A stretch of 35,363 nucleotides of DNA from Candidatus Roizmanbacteria bacterium RIFCSPLOWO2_01_FULL_41_22 (GCA_001789805.1 MGAR01000004.1:1-35363); one strand, 5' to 3'; numbered from the stretch's first letter, positions 25,364-32,415 are shown. Numbers and translations: made by a program. Notes: a model not told the origin generated them from the sequence alone.

Positions 25364-25694
25364 ATGCTTAACCAAGATACGAAACGAAAAATTGACTCTG
25401 CCCGCAATATTTTGGTCAGTAAAGTGCCAGACCCAAAAGCGCAAGTTGAGCAAATCACTACAGCGTTGATTTATAAGTTTATGGATGAAGATAAAAAACA
25501 TATGACTGGTTCAGCCGGGCAAAGATGGTTGAATATCGATTTTGTGCATAAATATAACATTCCACTTCCGTCTTTGGATGTTCAAAAGCAACTTATTGTC
25601 GAAGCAAAAAAAAGAGCAGGAAATAAACAACGCAAACAAGCTATTGATTAAAATGTACGAGCAAAAAATTGTTGATGTCTTAAAGGAAATATAG
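25364..25694 (+). pseudogene. Relic of type I restriction-modification genes: HsdM N-terminus fused to HsdS C-terminus
   Basis: The first about 42 codons (MLNQDTKRKIDSARNILVSK, VPDPKAQVEQITTALIYKFMD) are the N-terminus of HsdM-type N6-adenine methylases. The reading then jumps, in frame, to MTGSAGQRWLNIDFVHKYNI and PLPSLDVQKQLIVEA, the end of an HsdS target-recognition domain. An internal deletion thus removed the whole methylase core. A run of eight A (25606-25613) then shifts the frame. In the alternative frame the natural tail continues, KKEQEINNANKLLI then KMYEQKIVDVLKEI, to a stop at 25694. No methylase motif remains, so the system is dead. Confidence 0.82.
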
Positions 25695-25790
25695 AAACCT
25701 CCGTAAATTAGGGTCAATAAGAACTGTGGAATCCAGAGAAGATTAAAAATGGAAATAATAATAGAAATACAGATTTATTTATAGTATAAG

Positions 25791-25809
25791 ATATGATAAT
25801 ATATCATAT
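25791..25809. repeat. Perfect dyad, possible operator
   Basis: ATATGATA-ATA-TATCATAT: 8-bp arms around 3 bases. It lies about 115 bases upstream of the -35 box of the cassette whose first two genes look like winged-helix proteins, so an operator is possible. AT-rich dyads also occur by chance. Confidence 0.45.
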
Positions 25810-25923
25810 TAGCCTTAAATAAAGGGATTTTATAGACATGATAATTTTATAATATTAAAGCTAATACCATTATTATGTGTTAACTTTTTTATATTACGCA
25901 AAAATACCATATTCTAAGATGAC

Positions 25924-25952
25924 TTGACAAAAATTTTGTTATGGAATAATAT
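25924..25952 (+). promoter_or_regulatory. Strong sigma-70 promoter of the three-gene cassette
   Basis: Perfect TTGACA (25924-25929), 17-base spacer, TAATAT (25947-25952). Transcript start near 25959, giving a leader of about 25 bases before ATG 25984. It is the best -35/spacer match in the window and, unlike most promoters here, leaves a real leader. Confidence 0.75.
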
Positions 25953-25983
25953 ATAGATATTATTAATTTTTATTAAAAAAATT

Positions 25984-26460
25984 ATGACTGAAGTATTTTA
26001 CAAACTCAAGCTTGTCAAGAATAACATTGAGATAGAAGTTTGTGGCGACAAGGACTTTGTTGAGAAAAAATTTAAAGAATTAACCAATGATTATCTTAAC
26101 AAGTCGATCAATAATGATCTTGACCACAAGAATAATGAACTCAAAACAAATAAAAAAGAGCTATCTCTAATTGATTTTGTAAATCAAAAATGTCCAAAAT
26201 CTACAGCAACTGGATTGATGCCCGTTTTAGTTTATTATGCGAAACATTTTGAAGGGATAGAAAAATTTAATGAAGTCGATATTAAAAATCTATATCGTCG
26301 ATACGATATTAGTAAAAGGCCAAAAAAAATTTATCAAGCTATTTTGGACATTAACCGGAATAAAGGTTATTTTGAAAGCGTTCCTAAAGATAAGGGTTAT
26401 TTTAGATTAACTGAAGCTGGCGAACACTTTGTCGAGGTTAAATTAACTAAACTTGACTAA
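25984..26460 (+). CDS. Unknown protein: small beta domain plus winged-helix-like domain (cassette gene 1)
   Basis: 158 residues, not recognised by name. Residues 1-37 (FYKLKLVKNNIEIEVCGDKD, FVEKKFKEL) look like a small beta-hairpin unit seen at the N-terminus of various archaeal and bacterial proteins of unknown role. A polar Asn/Lys linker (38-60) follows. Residues about 60-158 look like a winged helix: TATGLMPVLVYYAKHFEGIE, VDIKNLYRRYDISKRPKKIY and the wing-like KGYFESVPKDKGYFRLTEAG. Codon use is strikingly AT-rich, with many Asn/Lys/Ile, unlike the housekeeping genes. It is the first gene after the consensus promoter; the next ATG lies 10 bases beyond its stop. A regulator or sensor role is a guess. 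Confidence 0.7.
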   Translation: MTEVFYKLKLVKNNIEIEVCGDKDFVEKKFKELTNDYLNKSINNDLDHKNNELKTNKKELSLIDFVNQKCPKSTATGLMPVLVYYAKHFEGIEKFNEVDIKNLYRRYDISKRPKKIYQAILDINRNKGYFESVPKDKGYFRLTEAGEHFVEVKLTKLD

Positions 26461-26470
26461 TTATAAAAAT

Positions 26471-26875
26471 ATGACAAAACAAGAAATTATTGAAAAAATA
26501 AAATTAGCAGAAGAAATATCTGAAAATTCAAAAAAATTTTCAGAGTTAACTTATAAAATTGTATTAACTTCGTTGCTATCCGGAGAAATTAAAGATGGTA
26601 AGCAGAAAAAAACATTATTTATCAAAAAAAATAATAGCAAGAAAAAGTCTAGTAAGGGATTATCTCAAAGAATAAATGATTTAATTTCGGAAGGATTTTT
26701 TAATGAAACTAAAACGAGTAAAGAAATTATTGCTAAGCTAAAATTAATTGGTTATTCAATGCCAGTTACTTCCTTGCCGAGTTATTTAATTCCAAAAATT
26801 CGTAGCCAAGAATTGGTACGCGAAGAAGTTAAAACGAAAAATGGTAAAATATATGGATATATACGCAAGAGTTAA
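26471..26875 (+). CDS. Unknown small protein, winged-helix-like (cassette gene 2)
   Basis: 135 residues from ATG 26471; the upstream TTG 26453 would overlap the previous gene. An N-terminal helix region (MTKQEIIEKIKLAEEISENS, KKFSELTYKIVLTSLLSG) is followed by a Lys-rich stretch. A second half then reads LSQRINDLISEGFFNETKTS, KEIIAKLKLIGYSMPVTSLP and LVREEVKTKNGKIYGYIRK. Helix-turn-helix spacing with a short C-terminal wing suggests nucleic-acid binding, but no family is recognised. It is very AT-rich like its neighbours. The end overlaps the next gene by 23 bases if that starts at ATG 26853, a sign of translational coupling. Confidence 0.65.
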   Translation: MTKQEIIEKIKLAEEISENSKKFSELTYKIVLTSLLSGEIKDGKQKKTLFIKKNNSKKKSSKGLSQRINDLISEGFFNETKTSKEIIAKLKLIGYSMPVTSLPSYLIPKIRSQELVREEVKTKNGKIYGYIRKS

Positions 26876-27566
26876 TGGTCTAATAATAAAATTAGAAAGA
26901 AACAAAAACGAAACTATATCTAAAAAAGGTATCTTGAAAGAGCTGGAGGAAATAGCCGAGTTATATTTAAATTTGGATTGTATTGCCGAAGAAGATAAAT
27001 TAATTGGTAATGAAATGTGGAACACTTCTCAAGGATATAGACAATCAAAAAGTGAAATCAAGAGAAAATTAAAATCAATGAAAAAAGTCTTGGGTAGTTA
27101 TGAAATAAAAAAGAAGTTAGAAAATAAAAATTTAAAGCCCGGCAAGGTGATCATCTTTAAAGCAGGTGAAAATTATTCCGCCTATGATCAATTAAAGAGA
27201 TTTTTTAAATTAGCTAAAAATAATATTGATATCATAGATCCCTATTTATATCCACAAACATTTAAAATTTTACAAGATGTAGATAAAAAACTAAAAATAA
27301 GATTGATTACTAACTCAAAAGGATTTTATAAGGAATCAAAAACTGATTTTAATAATTTTAAAAAAGAATATTGCATTGAGACAAGAGATAGTCAAATCAT
27401 CCATGACAGATTTTTTATCATAGATAGAGATAGTTATTTTTCTGGTTCGTCATTGCATAGTGTCGGGAACAAGTTATCTGCTATTGCTTTAATGAATACA
27501 GAAGATGCAAAAATATTACAAAAAGAATTTAATATAATTTGGGATAGTAGTAAAAAAATACAATAG
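26853..27566 (+). CDS. Phospholipase D-like domain protein (cassette gene 3, putative effector)
   Basis: 237 residues from ATG 26853 (a more upstream ATG at 26841 is possible). Residues 1 to about 85 are helical and charged. From about 95 the protein reads VIIFKAGENYSAYDQLKRFF, NNIDIIDPYLYPQTFKIL and KIRLITNSKGF, the beta/alpha layout of PLD-like domains. The active-site strand reads IIHDRFFIIDRDSYFSGSSL: an HxK(x4)D motif with Arg in place of Lys, followed by GSS. Only one such motif is present, so activity would need a dimer, as in Nuc/BfiI-type nucleases. PLD-like proteins in such settings are often nucleases or membrane-acting effectors. Function is inferred, the fold is well supported. 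Confidence 0.78.
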   Translation: MDIYARVNGLIIKLERNKNETISKKGILKELEEIAELYLNLDCIAEEDKLIGNEMWNTSQGYRQSKSEIKRKLKSMKKVLGSYEIKKKLENKNLKPGKVIIFKAGENYSAYDQLKRFFKLAKNNIDIIDPYLYPQTFKILQDVDKKLKIRLITNSKGFYKESKTDFNNFKKEYCIETRDSQIIHDRFFIIDRDSYFSGSSLHSVGNKLSAIALMNTEDAKILQKEFNIIWDSSKKIQ

Positions 27567-27878
27567 CACATAAGGATAAGGACAGTCCCTGCGAAAACCC
27601 ACCACCCATTTTGAGGTCCCGCTGTCTGCCCGCTCAAAGAACTTCAGAGCGAAGCCCAAGCAAATCTAGAAATTATGGATATACTTTCACTCCTGTATAC
27701 TGTGCCACGACAGACGTGGTTGCCGCTTTTTTCAAGTCGGGAGCCCTCCCACCTCTATCTTCTGTACCTATTTTTATGAGCTAACAGTCTGTTACGGCAC
27801 CGTAACGGTGACCGTCACGCTATAGCTTCCCACTTTGCTAAAGCATAAAGGGGTATTTTCCCGCGGAAGTTGGAGTTT
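27567..27878. other. Gene-poor, GC-richer patch with nested dyads
   Basis: No convincing gene on either strand. Composition switches from very AT-rich to near balanced. It contains CCACG-ACAGA-CGTGG (27705-27719), a TATACT box (27696-27701), and the dyads GTTACGG-CA-CCGTAAC (27791-27806) and ACGGT-G-ACCGT (27805-27815), which overlap. A short plus-strand stretch encodes Thr-Val repeats before a stop, probably an accident of the dyads. It could be gene debris or an unrecognised RNA. Confidence 0.5.
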
Positions 27879-28121
27879 CTATCGGGACATATCCATCTGC
27901 GGACTTATCGTAGGAACAGGTTGGTAGGGCACGCCACATCTAGAACAAATCGGCGGGTTATTTAAAAGAATAATTGCAGCGGCAAATCGCTCCTTGTCAA
28001 CGGTCGTCACATCGCTACATATCGGACATCCAATCGTTATCCGCTCTCGTGGACACAAGATCAAACACCCGCGTTCTCCATCGAATCCACCATCATATTC
28101 CTCAACATAGTGATGGGACAT
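27879..28121 (-). CDS. Small zinc-ribbon-like protein, unknown function
   Basis: 80 residues with six cysteines in pairs: C19-x3-C23, C32-P-I-C35 and C59-S-R-C62-G-V-P-Y. The last two pairs look like the knuckles of a zinc ribbon. No family is recognised. Support for a real gene comes from a good minus-strand promoter: TTGAAA (28155-28150), 16-base spacer, TATACT (28133-28128). Its predicted start falls exactly on the A of ATG 28121. Its composition is richer in G+C than the cassette beside it, so it probably does not belong to it. It is divergent from ftsE. Possible roles include nucleic-acid or protein binding. Confidence 0.62.
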   Translation of the reverse strand: MSHHYVEEYDGGFDGERGCLILCPRERITIGCPICSDVTTVDKERFAAAIILLNNPPICSRCGVPYQPVPTISPQMDMSR

Positions 28122-28127
28122 GCCAAT

Positions 28128-28155
28128 AGTATACTCAATATTAATTCAATTTCAA
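28128..28155 (-). promoter_or_regulatory. Sigma-70 promoter of the zinc-ribbon gene, leaderless
   Basis: Minus strand TTGAAA (28155-28150), 16-base spacer, TATACT (28133-28128). Seven bases downstream lies the A of ATG 28121. Confidence 0.65.
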
Positions 28156-28275
28156 TAAAATTCGAGGTTTTCAACTGCTTTTTCACCCGTTGGAAGTCTG
28201 TACTTCGTTTGTTCCTTCCCTATCTGGAATCCGATTTGTTAGCGATAGAATAAATTGGCTTGGGGTATATATTTC

Positions 28276-28307
28276 TGCTATTATGAAACGTTTCCATATT
28301 GTACAAT
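28276..28307 (+). promoter_or_regulatory. ftsE promoter region with two candidate -10 boxes
   Basis: TGCTATTAT (28276-28284) is an extended -10 giving a leader of about 23 bases. TACAAT (28302-28307) would place the start on the A of ATG 28314. Either or both may be used; no strong -35 is seen for the second. Confidence 0.5.
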
Positions 28308-28313
28308 GAATGC

Positions 28314-28991
28314 ATGATCTCTTTTGACCAAATCAGTCTTAAATTTCCACTTGGTAATACGGCTTTGGAAAATATTTCCTTTGATATTAAAGATAATGAA
28401 TTTGTTTATTTCGTGGGCCCGTCAGGCGCCGGAAAAACCACCATTCTTCGACTTTTATTAAACGAATTCCGTCCGTCCAAAGGGACAATCGTGGTTGATA
28501 GCCTGGAGATCACTGCCAAAAAGTTTAAAAAAACTGCAGAGTTAAGAAGAAAAATCGGCGTGGTCTTCCAGGATTTTAAAATCTTACACAACAAGAATGT
28601 CTTTGAAAATATCGCGCTTAGCCTGAGGGTAAAAAACGTTTCCAACAGCACAATCAAACAAGAGGTCAAACGCGCCCTGCAACTGGTGAATTTACCCCAC
28701 AAAGAAGAAGTTTTTCCGGCACAGCTGTCAGCCGGTGAGTTACAAAGAGTGGCAATCGCCAGAGCAGTCGTTGGCGATAGAAAGATTATTTTAGCCGATG
28801 AACCGACCGGCAATCTCGATCCTCAGACTACCTGGGAAGTAATGAAAATTTTTCGTCGTCTTGAGAAAGACCGCATTATCCTGTTTGCCACCCATAATGT
28901 GGATATCGTCAACAGTATGCAAAGACGAGTAATTGCCTTAAAAGAAGGTAAAATAATTAAAGATCAACTGAAAGGAGAGTACGAATTATGA
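28314..28991 (+). CDS. ftsE: Cell-division ABC transporter ATP-binding protein
   Basis: 225 residues from ATG 28314; a TTG five codons upstream lies within the promoter. Walker A is GPSGAGKTT (35-43), the Q-loop is VVFQDFKIL (84-91), the ABC signature is LSAGELQRVAIARA (138-151) and Walker B is IILADEPTGNLD (158-169). LHNKNVFENIALSLRV is typical of FtsE. With FtsX it uses ATP binding/hydrolysis to switch on a peptidoglycan hydrolase at the division site rather than to transport a substrate. The stop overlaps the ftsX start by 4 bases (ATGA). Confidence 0.96.
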   Translation: MISFDQISLKFPLGNTALENISFDIKDNEFVYFVGPSGAGKTTILRLLLNEFRPSKGTIVVDSLEITAKKFKKTAELRRKIGVVFQDFKILHNKNVFENIALSLRVKNVSNSTIKQEVKRALQLVNLPHKEEVFPAQLSAGELQRVAIARAVVGDRKIILADEPTGNLDPQTTWEVMKIFRRLEKDRIILFATHNVDIVNSMQRRVIALKEGKIIKDQLKGEYEL

Positions 28992-29881
28992 AAGACGTCA
29001 TTTCATCACTCAAACGCACCCCCTATCAGACTTCGGCCGCCTTTCTGGTATTGTTGTTTACTCTGATGTTATCGGGAATCTTGTTTGTGTCATTAAGCTT
29101 TTTATCGGGCCTGCTGCAATACGTTGAGACTAGGCCGCAAGTGATGGTTTATTTCCAGTCAAAAGCCCAGGAAGGCACTATCTTAAAAGTCCGCGATGAA
29201 CTGATGTCATCTGGCAAGGTAGCTTCTGTTAAATATGTGTCCAAACAACAAGCCTTTAATATCTACAAAAACTCAACTAAAGACAATCCTCTACTTCTTG
29301 CGATGACTTCAGCCGATATATTGCCGGCCTCGCTTGAGATCAATGCCCAAAAACCCGAGTACTTACCGCAGATTGCTGATTTTTTAAAAAAACAGCCCGG
29401 GGTTGACGAGGTGCAATTTCAAAAAAACATTGTTGATCGGCTTCTTACTCTGACATCAATCGTCCGTAAAGCTACTGTGATCTTATTTTCCTATCTGTTT
29501 GTCATGTCTATAATTGTTCTGGTGACTACGACCTCGTTTAAAATTGCCCTTAACAAAGAAGAGATCGAACTTTTAGAACTTCTTGGTGCTGACCGCTGGT
29601 ATATCAAAAAACCGTTTATCTCAGAAAGTGTCTTTTTGGGTTTAGCGGCGGCACTGCTGGCTAGCGGCATACTGGTGAGCATCTTGTTTTCTTTAAGCCC
29701 GTTTTTAGCCAATTATCTGCGAGGGATTAACGAGCTAAATCTTCAGGTAAGTGATTTCACTCTGCCTATCTGGCCGATCAATCTGATTTTTCTGACGACC
29801 AGTGTTAGCATTATTACCATCTTTGGTATCGGTATTGCTTTTATCGCCAGTTATTTTGGCACTGAGCGCTATCTGTCTTAA
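28988..29881 (+). CDS. ftsX: Cell-division protein FtsX
   Basis: 297 residues with four membrane helices (about 17-45, 165-190, 215-240, 265-292) and a large outer loop between the first two (about 50-160). The loop includes PQVMVYFQSKAQ and the FtsX-type ECD pattern SVKYVSKQQAFNIYK. LNKEEIELLELLGADRWYIK is the conserved cytoplasmic coupling segment of FtsX. Its outer loop should hold the coiled coil of a hydrolase, a good candidate for which is encoded next. A clear ribosome-binding site AAAGGAG (28971-28977) precedes ATG 28988. This contrasts with the leaderless first gene of the operon. Confidence 0.95.
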   Translation: MKDVISSLKRTPYQTSAAFLVLLFTLMLSGILFVSLSFLSGLLQYVETRPQVMVYFQSKAQEGTILKVRDELMSSGKVASVKYVSKQQAFNIYKNSTKDNPLLLAMTSADILPASLEINAQKPEYLPQIADFLKKQPGVDEVQFQKNIVDRLLTLTSIVRKATVILFSYLFVMSIIVLVTTTSFKIALNKEEIELLELLGADRWYIKKPFISESVFLGLAAALLASGILVSILFSLSPFLANYLRGINELNLQVSDFTLPIWPINLIFLTTSVSIITIFGIGIAFIASYFGTERYLS

Positions 29882-29889
29882 TCACCTGC

Positions 29890-29919
29890 TTGCAATCCTT
29901 TTTTATTTTTCTGTACAAT
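29890..29919 (+). promoter_or_regulatory. Sigma-70 promoter before the coiled-coil hydrolase gene
   Basis: TTGCAA (29890-29895), 18-base spacer, TACAAT (29914-29919). Transcript start near 29926, four bases before ATG 29930. Confidence 0.6.
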
Positions 29920-29929
29920 TTATAAAGCT

Positions 29930-31147
29930 ATGAAAAAAAAGATCATACTGATGATCGCGTTTTTCCTTATTTTAACTGTAGGGGTTTTTTCTTATGCGCA
30001 AGATAATACTGACCAAGTTAAGGGTGATCTGGAGAAAAAAATCGCCGAGTACCAAAATAAACTAGAAGAATTAAGACAGCAAAAAAATACGCTATCTTCG
30101 CAGATTCAGTATATGGACACGCAGGTCTATCTGACCGAGCTGCGAATTCAGGATACGGAAAAAAAAATTCTCTCAACACAAAAAGAGATTGACACTTTAT
30201 CCTCGAGAATTGAAGGGCTTGACAACTCGCTGAATTATCTGTCAAAGCTTTTTTTGGCCAGTGTGGTTAACGAATACAAACAGCGAAATATTTCGGTGAT
30301 CGACGTGCTTCTTGACAGTAATAATGCCAATGATTTATTAAATCAGGTAAAGTATTTCCAGGCCGCGCAAAATAATAAACAGAAACTGTTCGTCCAAGCC
30401 ACCGAAACCAAACTCAATTTTGAGGAACAAAAAAATGTCCGGGAAAAGAAAAAAAAAGAACTTGATAGTCTACAAACCACTCTAAAAGCTCAAAAAAGCG
30501 ATTTAATAAATCAACAGTCAGCAAAAAAACAATTATTGGCAGTAACACAAAACGATGAAACCGTCTATCAAAAATTAATTGAAGACGCCAAAAGACAGAT
30601 AGAATCATTTAAACAGTTTGTTCAATCTACCGGACTTGGCACTATTCTCGCCGACGGCTTAGGAACGGGTGAAGGCGGCTGGTATTATTCTCAACGAGAT
30701 GTTCGCTGGGCTAATTCTAGGATGGGTGGCTCATCAGAATCGGTGCTAGACGTTGGTTGTTTCATTACTAGTATTGCGATGGTTATGAAATTCTATGGCG
30801 CCAACTTTACTCCTTCAGATATTGCAAATAACGCAAAATATTTTAGCGGCGGGCCCAATTCTGCCTGTTTCCCGACAAGCTATGCTACTGCTTACGCCTG
30901 TCTACCGTCAGCTTTTAATGGTGCATGGCCTAACGGCAAGAATTACCATAATATTAGCTATTCTGATATCTCTTCTTATCTTGAAAAAAATGTTCCGGTG
31001 ATCGCCGGTGTCAGAGGAAGCAGCCATTATATCGTCTTAAAAAAAATTGACGGTAACGATTTTATCATGAACGATCCGATTTATGGACCTGACAAAAAAG
31101 TTTCCGATTATTATACTTTATCAGGACCCTATGGTGTATTTGAATAA
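29930..31147 (+). CDS. Secreted coiled-coil protein with C39-like peptidase domain (FtsEX-linked hydrolase)
   Basis: 405 residues. Signal peptide: MKKKIILMIAFFLILTVGVF up to about residue 24. Residues about 27-235 form a long coiled coil (Lys/Glu/Gln heptads, LEKKIAEYQNKLEELRQQKN; TQKEIDTLSSRIEGLDNSL), like EnvC and PcsB, which bind the outer loop of FtsX. The C-terminal domain (about 246-405) begins YYSQRDVRWANSRMGG. It has DVGCFITSIAMVMKFYG with the likely catalytic C277, SSHYIVLK with H366 and NDP with D382, the pattern of C39-like (Peptidase_C39_2) cysteine peptidases. PcsB and RipC normally carry CHAP or NlpC/P60 domains instead. The role as a septal wall hydrolase activated by FtsEX is inferred from order and architecture. 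Confidence 0.85.
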   Translation: MKKKIILMIAFFLILTVGVFSYAQDNTDQVKGDLEKKIAEYQNKLEELRQQKNTLSSQIQYMDTQVYLTELRIQDTEKKILSTQKEIDTLSSRIEGLDNSLNYLSKLFLASVVNEYKQRNISVIDVLLDSNNANDLLNQVKYFQAAQNNKQKLFVQATETKLNFEEQKNVREKKKKELDSLQTTLKAQKSDLINQQSAKKQLLAVTQNDETVYQKLIEDAKRQIESFKQFVQSTGLGTILADGLGTGEGGWYYSQRDVRWANSRMGGSSESVLDVGCFITSIAMVMKFYGANFTPSDIANNAKYFSGGPNSACFPTSYATAYACLPSAFNGAWPNGKNYHNISYSDISSYLEKNVPVIAGVRGSSHYIVLKKIDGNDFIMNDPIYGPDKKVSDYYTLSGPYGVFE

Positions 31148-32411
31148 AAAATTACTTACTGTCTTAATATTTGCTTTGCTTATTGTAGTTTCATCAAAAA
31201 AAACTTATGCGGTCACTGCTACAGTAACGACCACATCGCCGATAACCATTTCACCACATGAGTTTACGATTGACGTTTCAGTTTCCGGCGCTTCTTCAGG
31301 CACTAACTATCTAAAAATTGATCTTTTTAAATCAGGAACCACTAATTATTTTGGTGACACGTATAATGGAGCTGACTGGTATAACGGTACCGATGGTCTT
31401 ACTTACTTTCCGATAACTATCCAATCCGGAATTTGGTCCGGACAGGTTAAGGGACGTATTAATGATGCCGACTTGGCACAACTTGATCAACTAGGTCAAT
31501 ATAAATTAAGAATCCGTAGATATACCGGCTCCGGTAACTATAATGCATCAGAAGCCAATAATAGCGTAGTTGATATCAATATTATTTTCCCAACGCCAAC
31601 CACCACTCCATCTACTGCGCCTTCCGCCACCATTGTCCCTACGCCCGCACTAGCTGACGAATTACCACAAGAGCCTACTCCGACTTCTCAACAGTCCGCT
31701 ATTAACAATATCTATATTTCCGAAGTGATGGTTTATCCAAATACCGGCGAGAAAGAATGGGTGGAGCTTTATAACAATAATAACCACCAGGTAACACTTA
31801 ATGACTGGTATCTTGATGATCTGGAAGACGCCGGTTCAACGCCTAAAAAATTTTCCTTGACTTTGGTGGGAAAATCTTATGGTGTGTATTATTTACCTTC
31901 AAATATTTTCAATAACGACCGCGACAGCGTTCGACTACTCGACTTTGGCCGCGCAGTCAAAGACAGTTTTGAATACTTACAAGGAGAAAAAAACCTGAGC
32001 TGGGGAAGAGCCAGTTTGGATTCAGACATCTTTTGCCTCCAGGAGCCATCGCCCAACACCGCCAACCTTAACTGTCGACAACCGATAGCTACTCCTGCTC
32101 CCACAGCTACCAAAACCCCCACTCCAACAAAGATACCATTAATCACATCATACTCTATGCGGAGTCTCAATCCACCATTCTCTTCTCCTCCAAAAAAATT
32201 CACGATTGGGATGGCTCAACTACCACCAAACCCATATCCAAGCCCTCAATCGCCTCAAGATACTGAGGGCGAAGTGTTATCTATGAGCGATAATCCTCAA
32301 ACCAAAAAAGACAAAAGAAAATTGCTGAAAAGCTTACAGATTACTTCCTCGTCTTACTCGTTATTGGCGATTCTTTCGCTAATTGTTAAAATAAAACAAA
32401 CACTTGCTTGA
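31131..32411 (+). CDS. Secreted/surface protein with lamin-tail domain
   Basis: 427 residues from ATG 31131; the earlier start (31083) would lie deep in the upstream gene and precede the signal peptide. Signal sequence: about residues 5-28. Residues about 29-145 form a beta-sandwich-like domain (ITISPHEFTIDVSVSGASSG; YKLRIRRYTGSGNY). A Thr/Pro linker follows. A lamin-tail domain lies at about 193-300 (IYISEVMVYPNTGEKEWVEL; NNNNHQVTLNDWYLDD), then another Pro/Thr-rich region. A C-terminal hydrophobic stretch (SYSLLAILSLIVKI) could anchor it. Such LTD proteins are frequent on CPR cell surfaces; ligand unknown. Overlaps the upstream stop by 17 bases. Confidence 0.82.
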   Translation: MVYLNKKLLTVLIFALLIVVSSKKTYAVTATVTTTSPITISPHEFTIDVSVSGASSGTNYLKIDLFKSGTTNYFGDTYNGADWYNGTDGLTYFPITIQSGIWSGQVKGRINDADLAQLDQLGQYKLRIRRYTGSGNYNASEANNSVVDINIIFPTPTTTPSTAPSATIVPTPALADELPQEPTPTSQQSAINNIYISEVMVYPNTGEKEWVELYNNNNHQVTLNDWYLDDLEDAGSTPKKFSLTLVGKSYGVYYLPSNIFNNDRDSVRLLDFGRAVKDSFEYLQGEKNLSWGRASLDSDIFCLQEPSPNTANLNCRQPIATPAPTATKTPTPTKIPLITSYSMRSLNPPFSSPPKKFTIGMAQLPPNPYPSPQSPQDTEGEVLSMSDNPQTKKDKRKLLKSLQITSSSYSLLAILSLIVKIKQTLA

Positions 32412-32415
32412 AAAT

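Larger units (their letters stand above)
25695..25983. other. Very AT-rich intergenic region with dyad and promoter
   Basis: No gene is seen. Base composition drops sharply to mostly A/T. It holds a perfect 19-bp dyad (25791-25809) and a consensus-like promoter (25924-25952), both listed separately, and marks the junction between restriction-gene relics and the three-gene cassette. Confidence 0.7.

Noticed and set aside
27769-27828. Thr-Val repeat peptide as the end of a surface protein
   Set aside because: It arises from overlapping dyads and the upstream part of the frame is not protein-like.
28406-28813. 135-residue minus-strand open frame
   Set aside because: Antisense shadow of ftsE, whose motifs are unmistakable.
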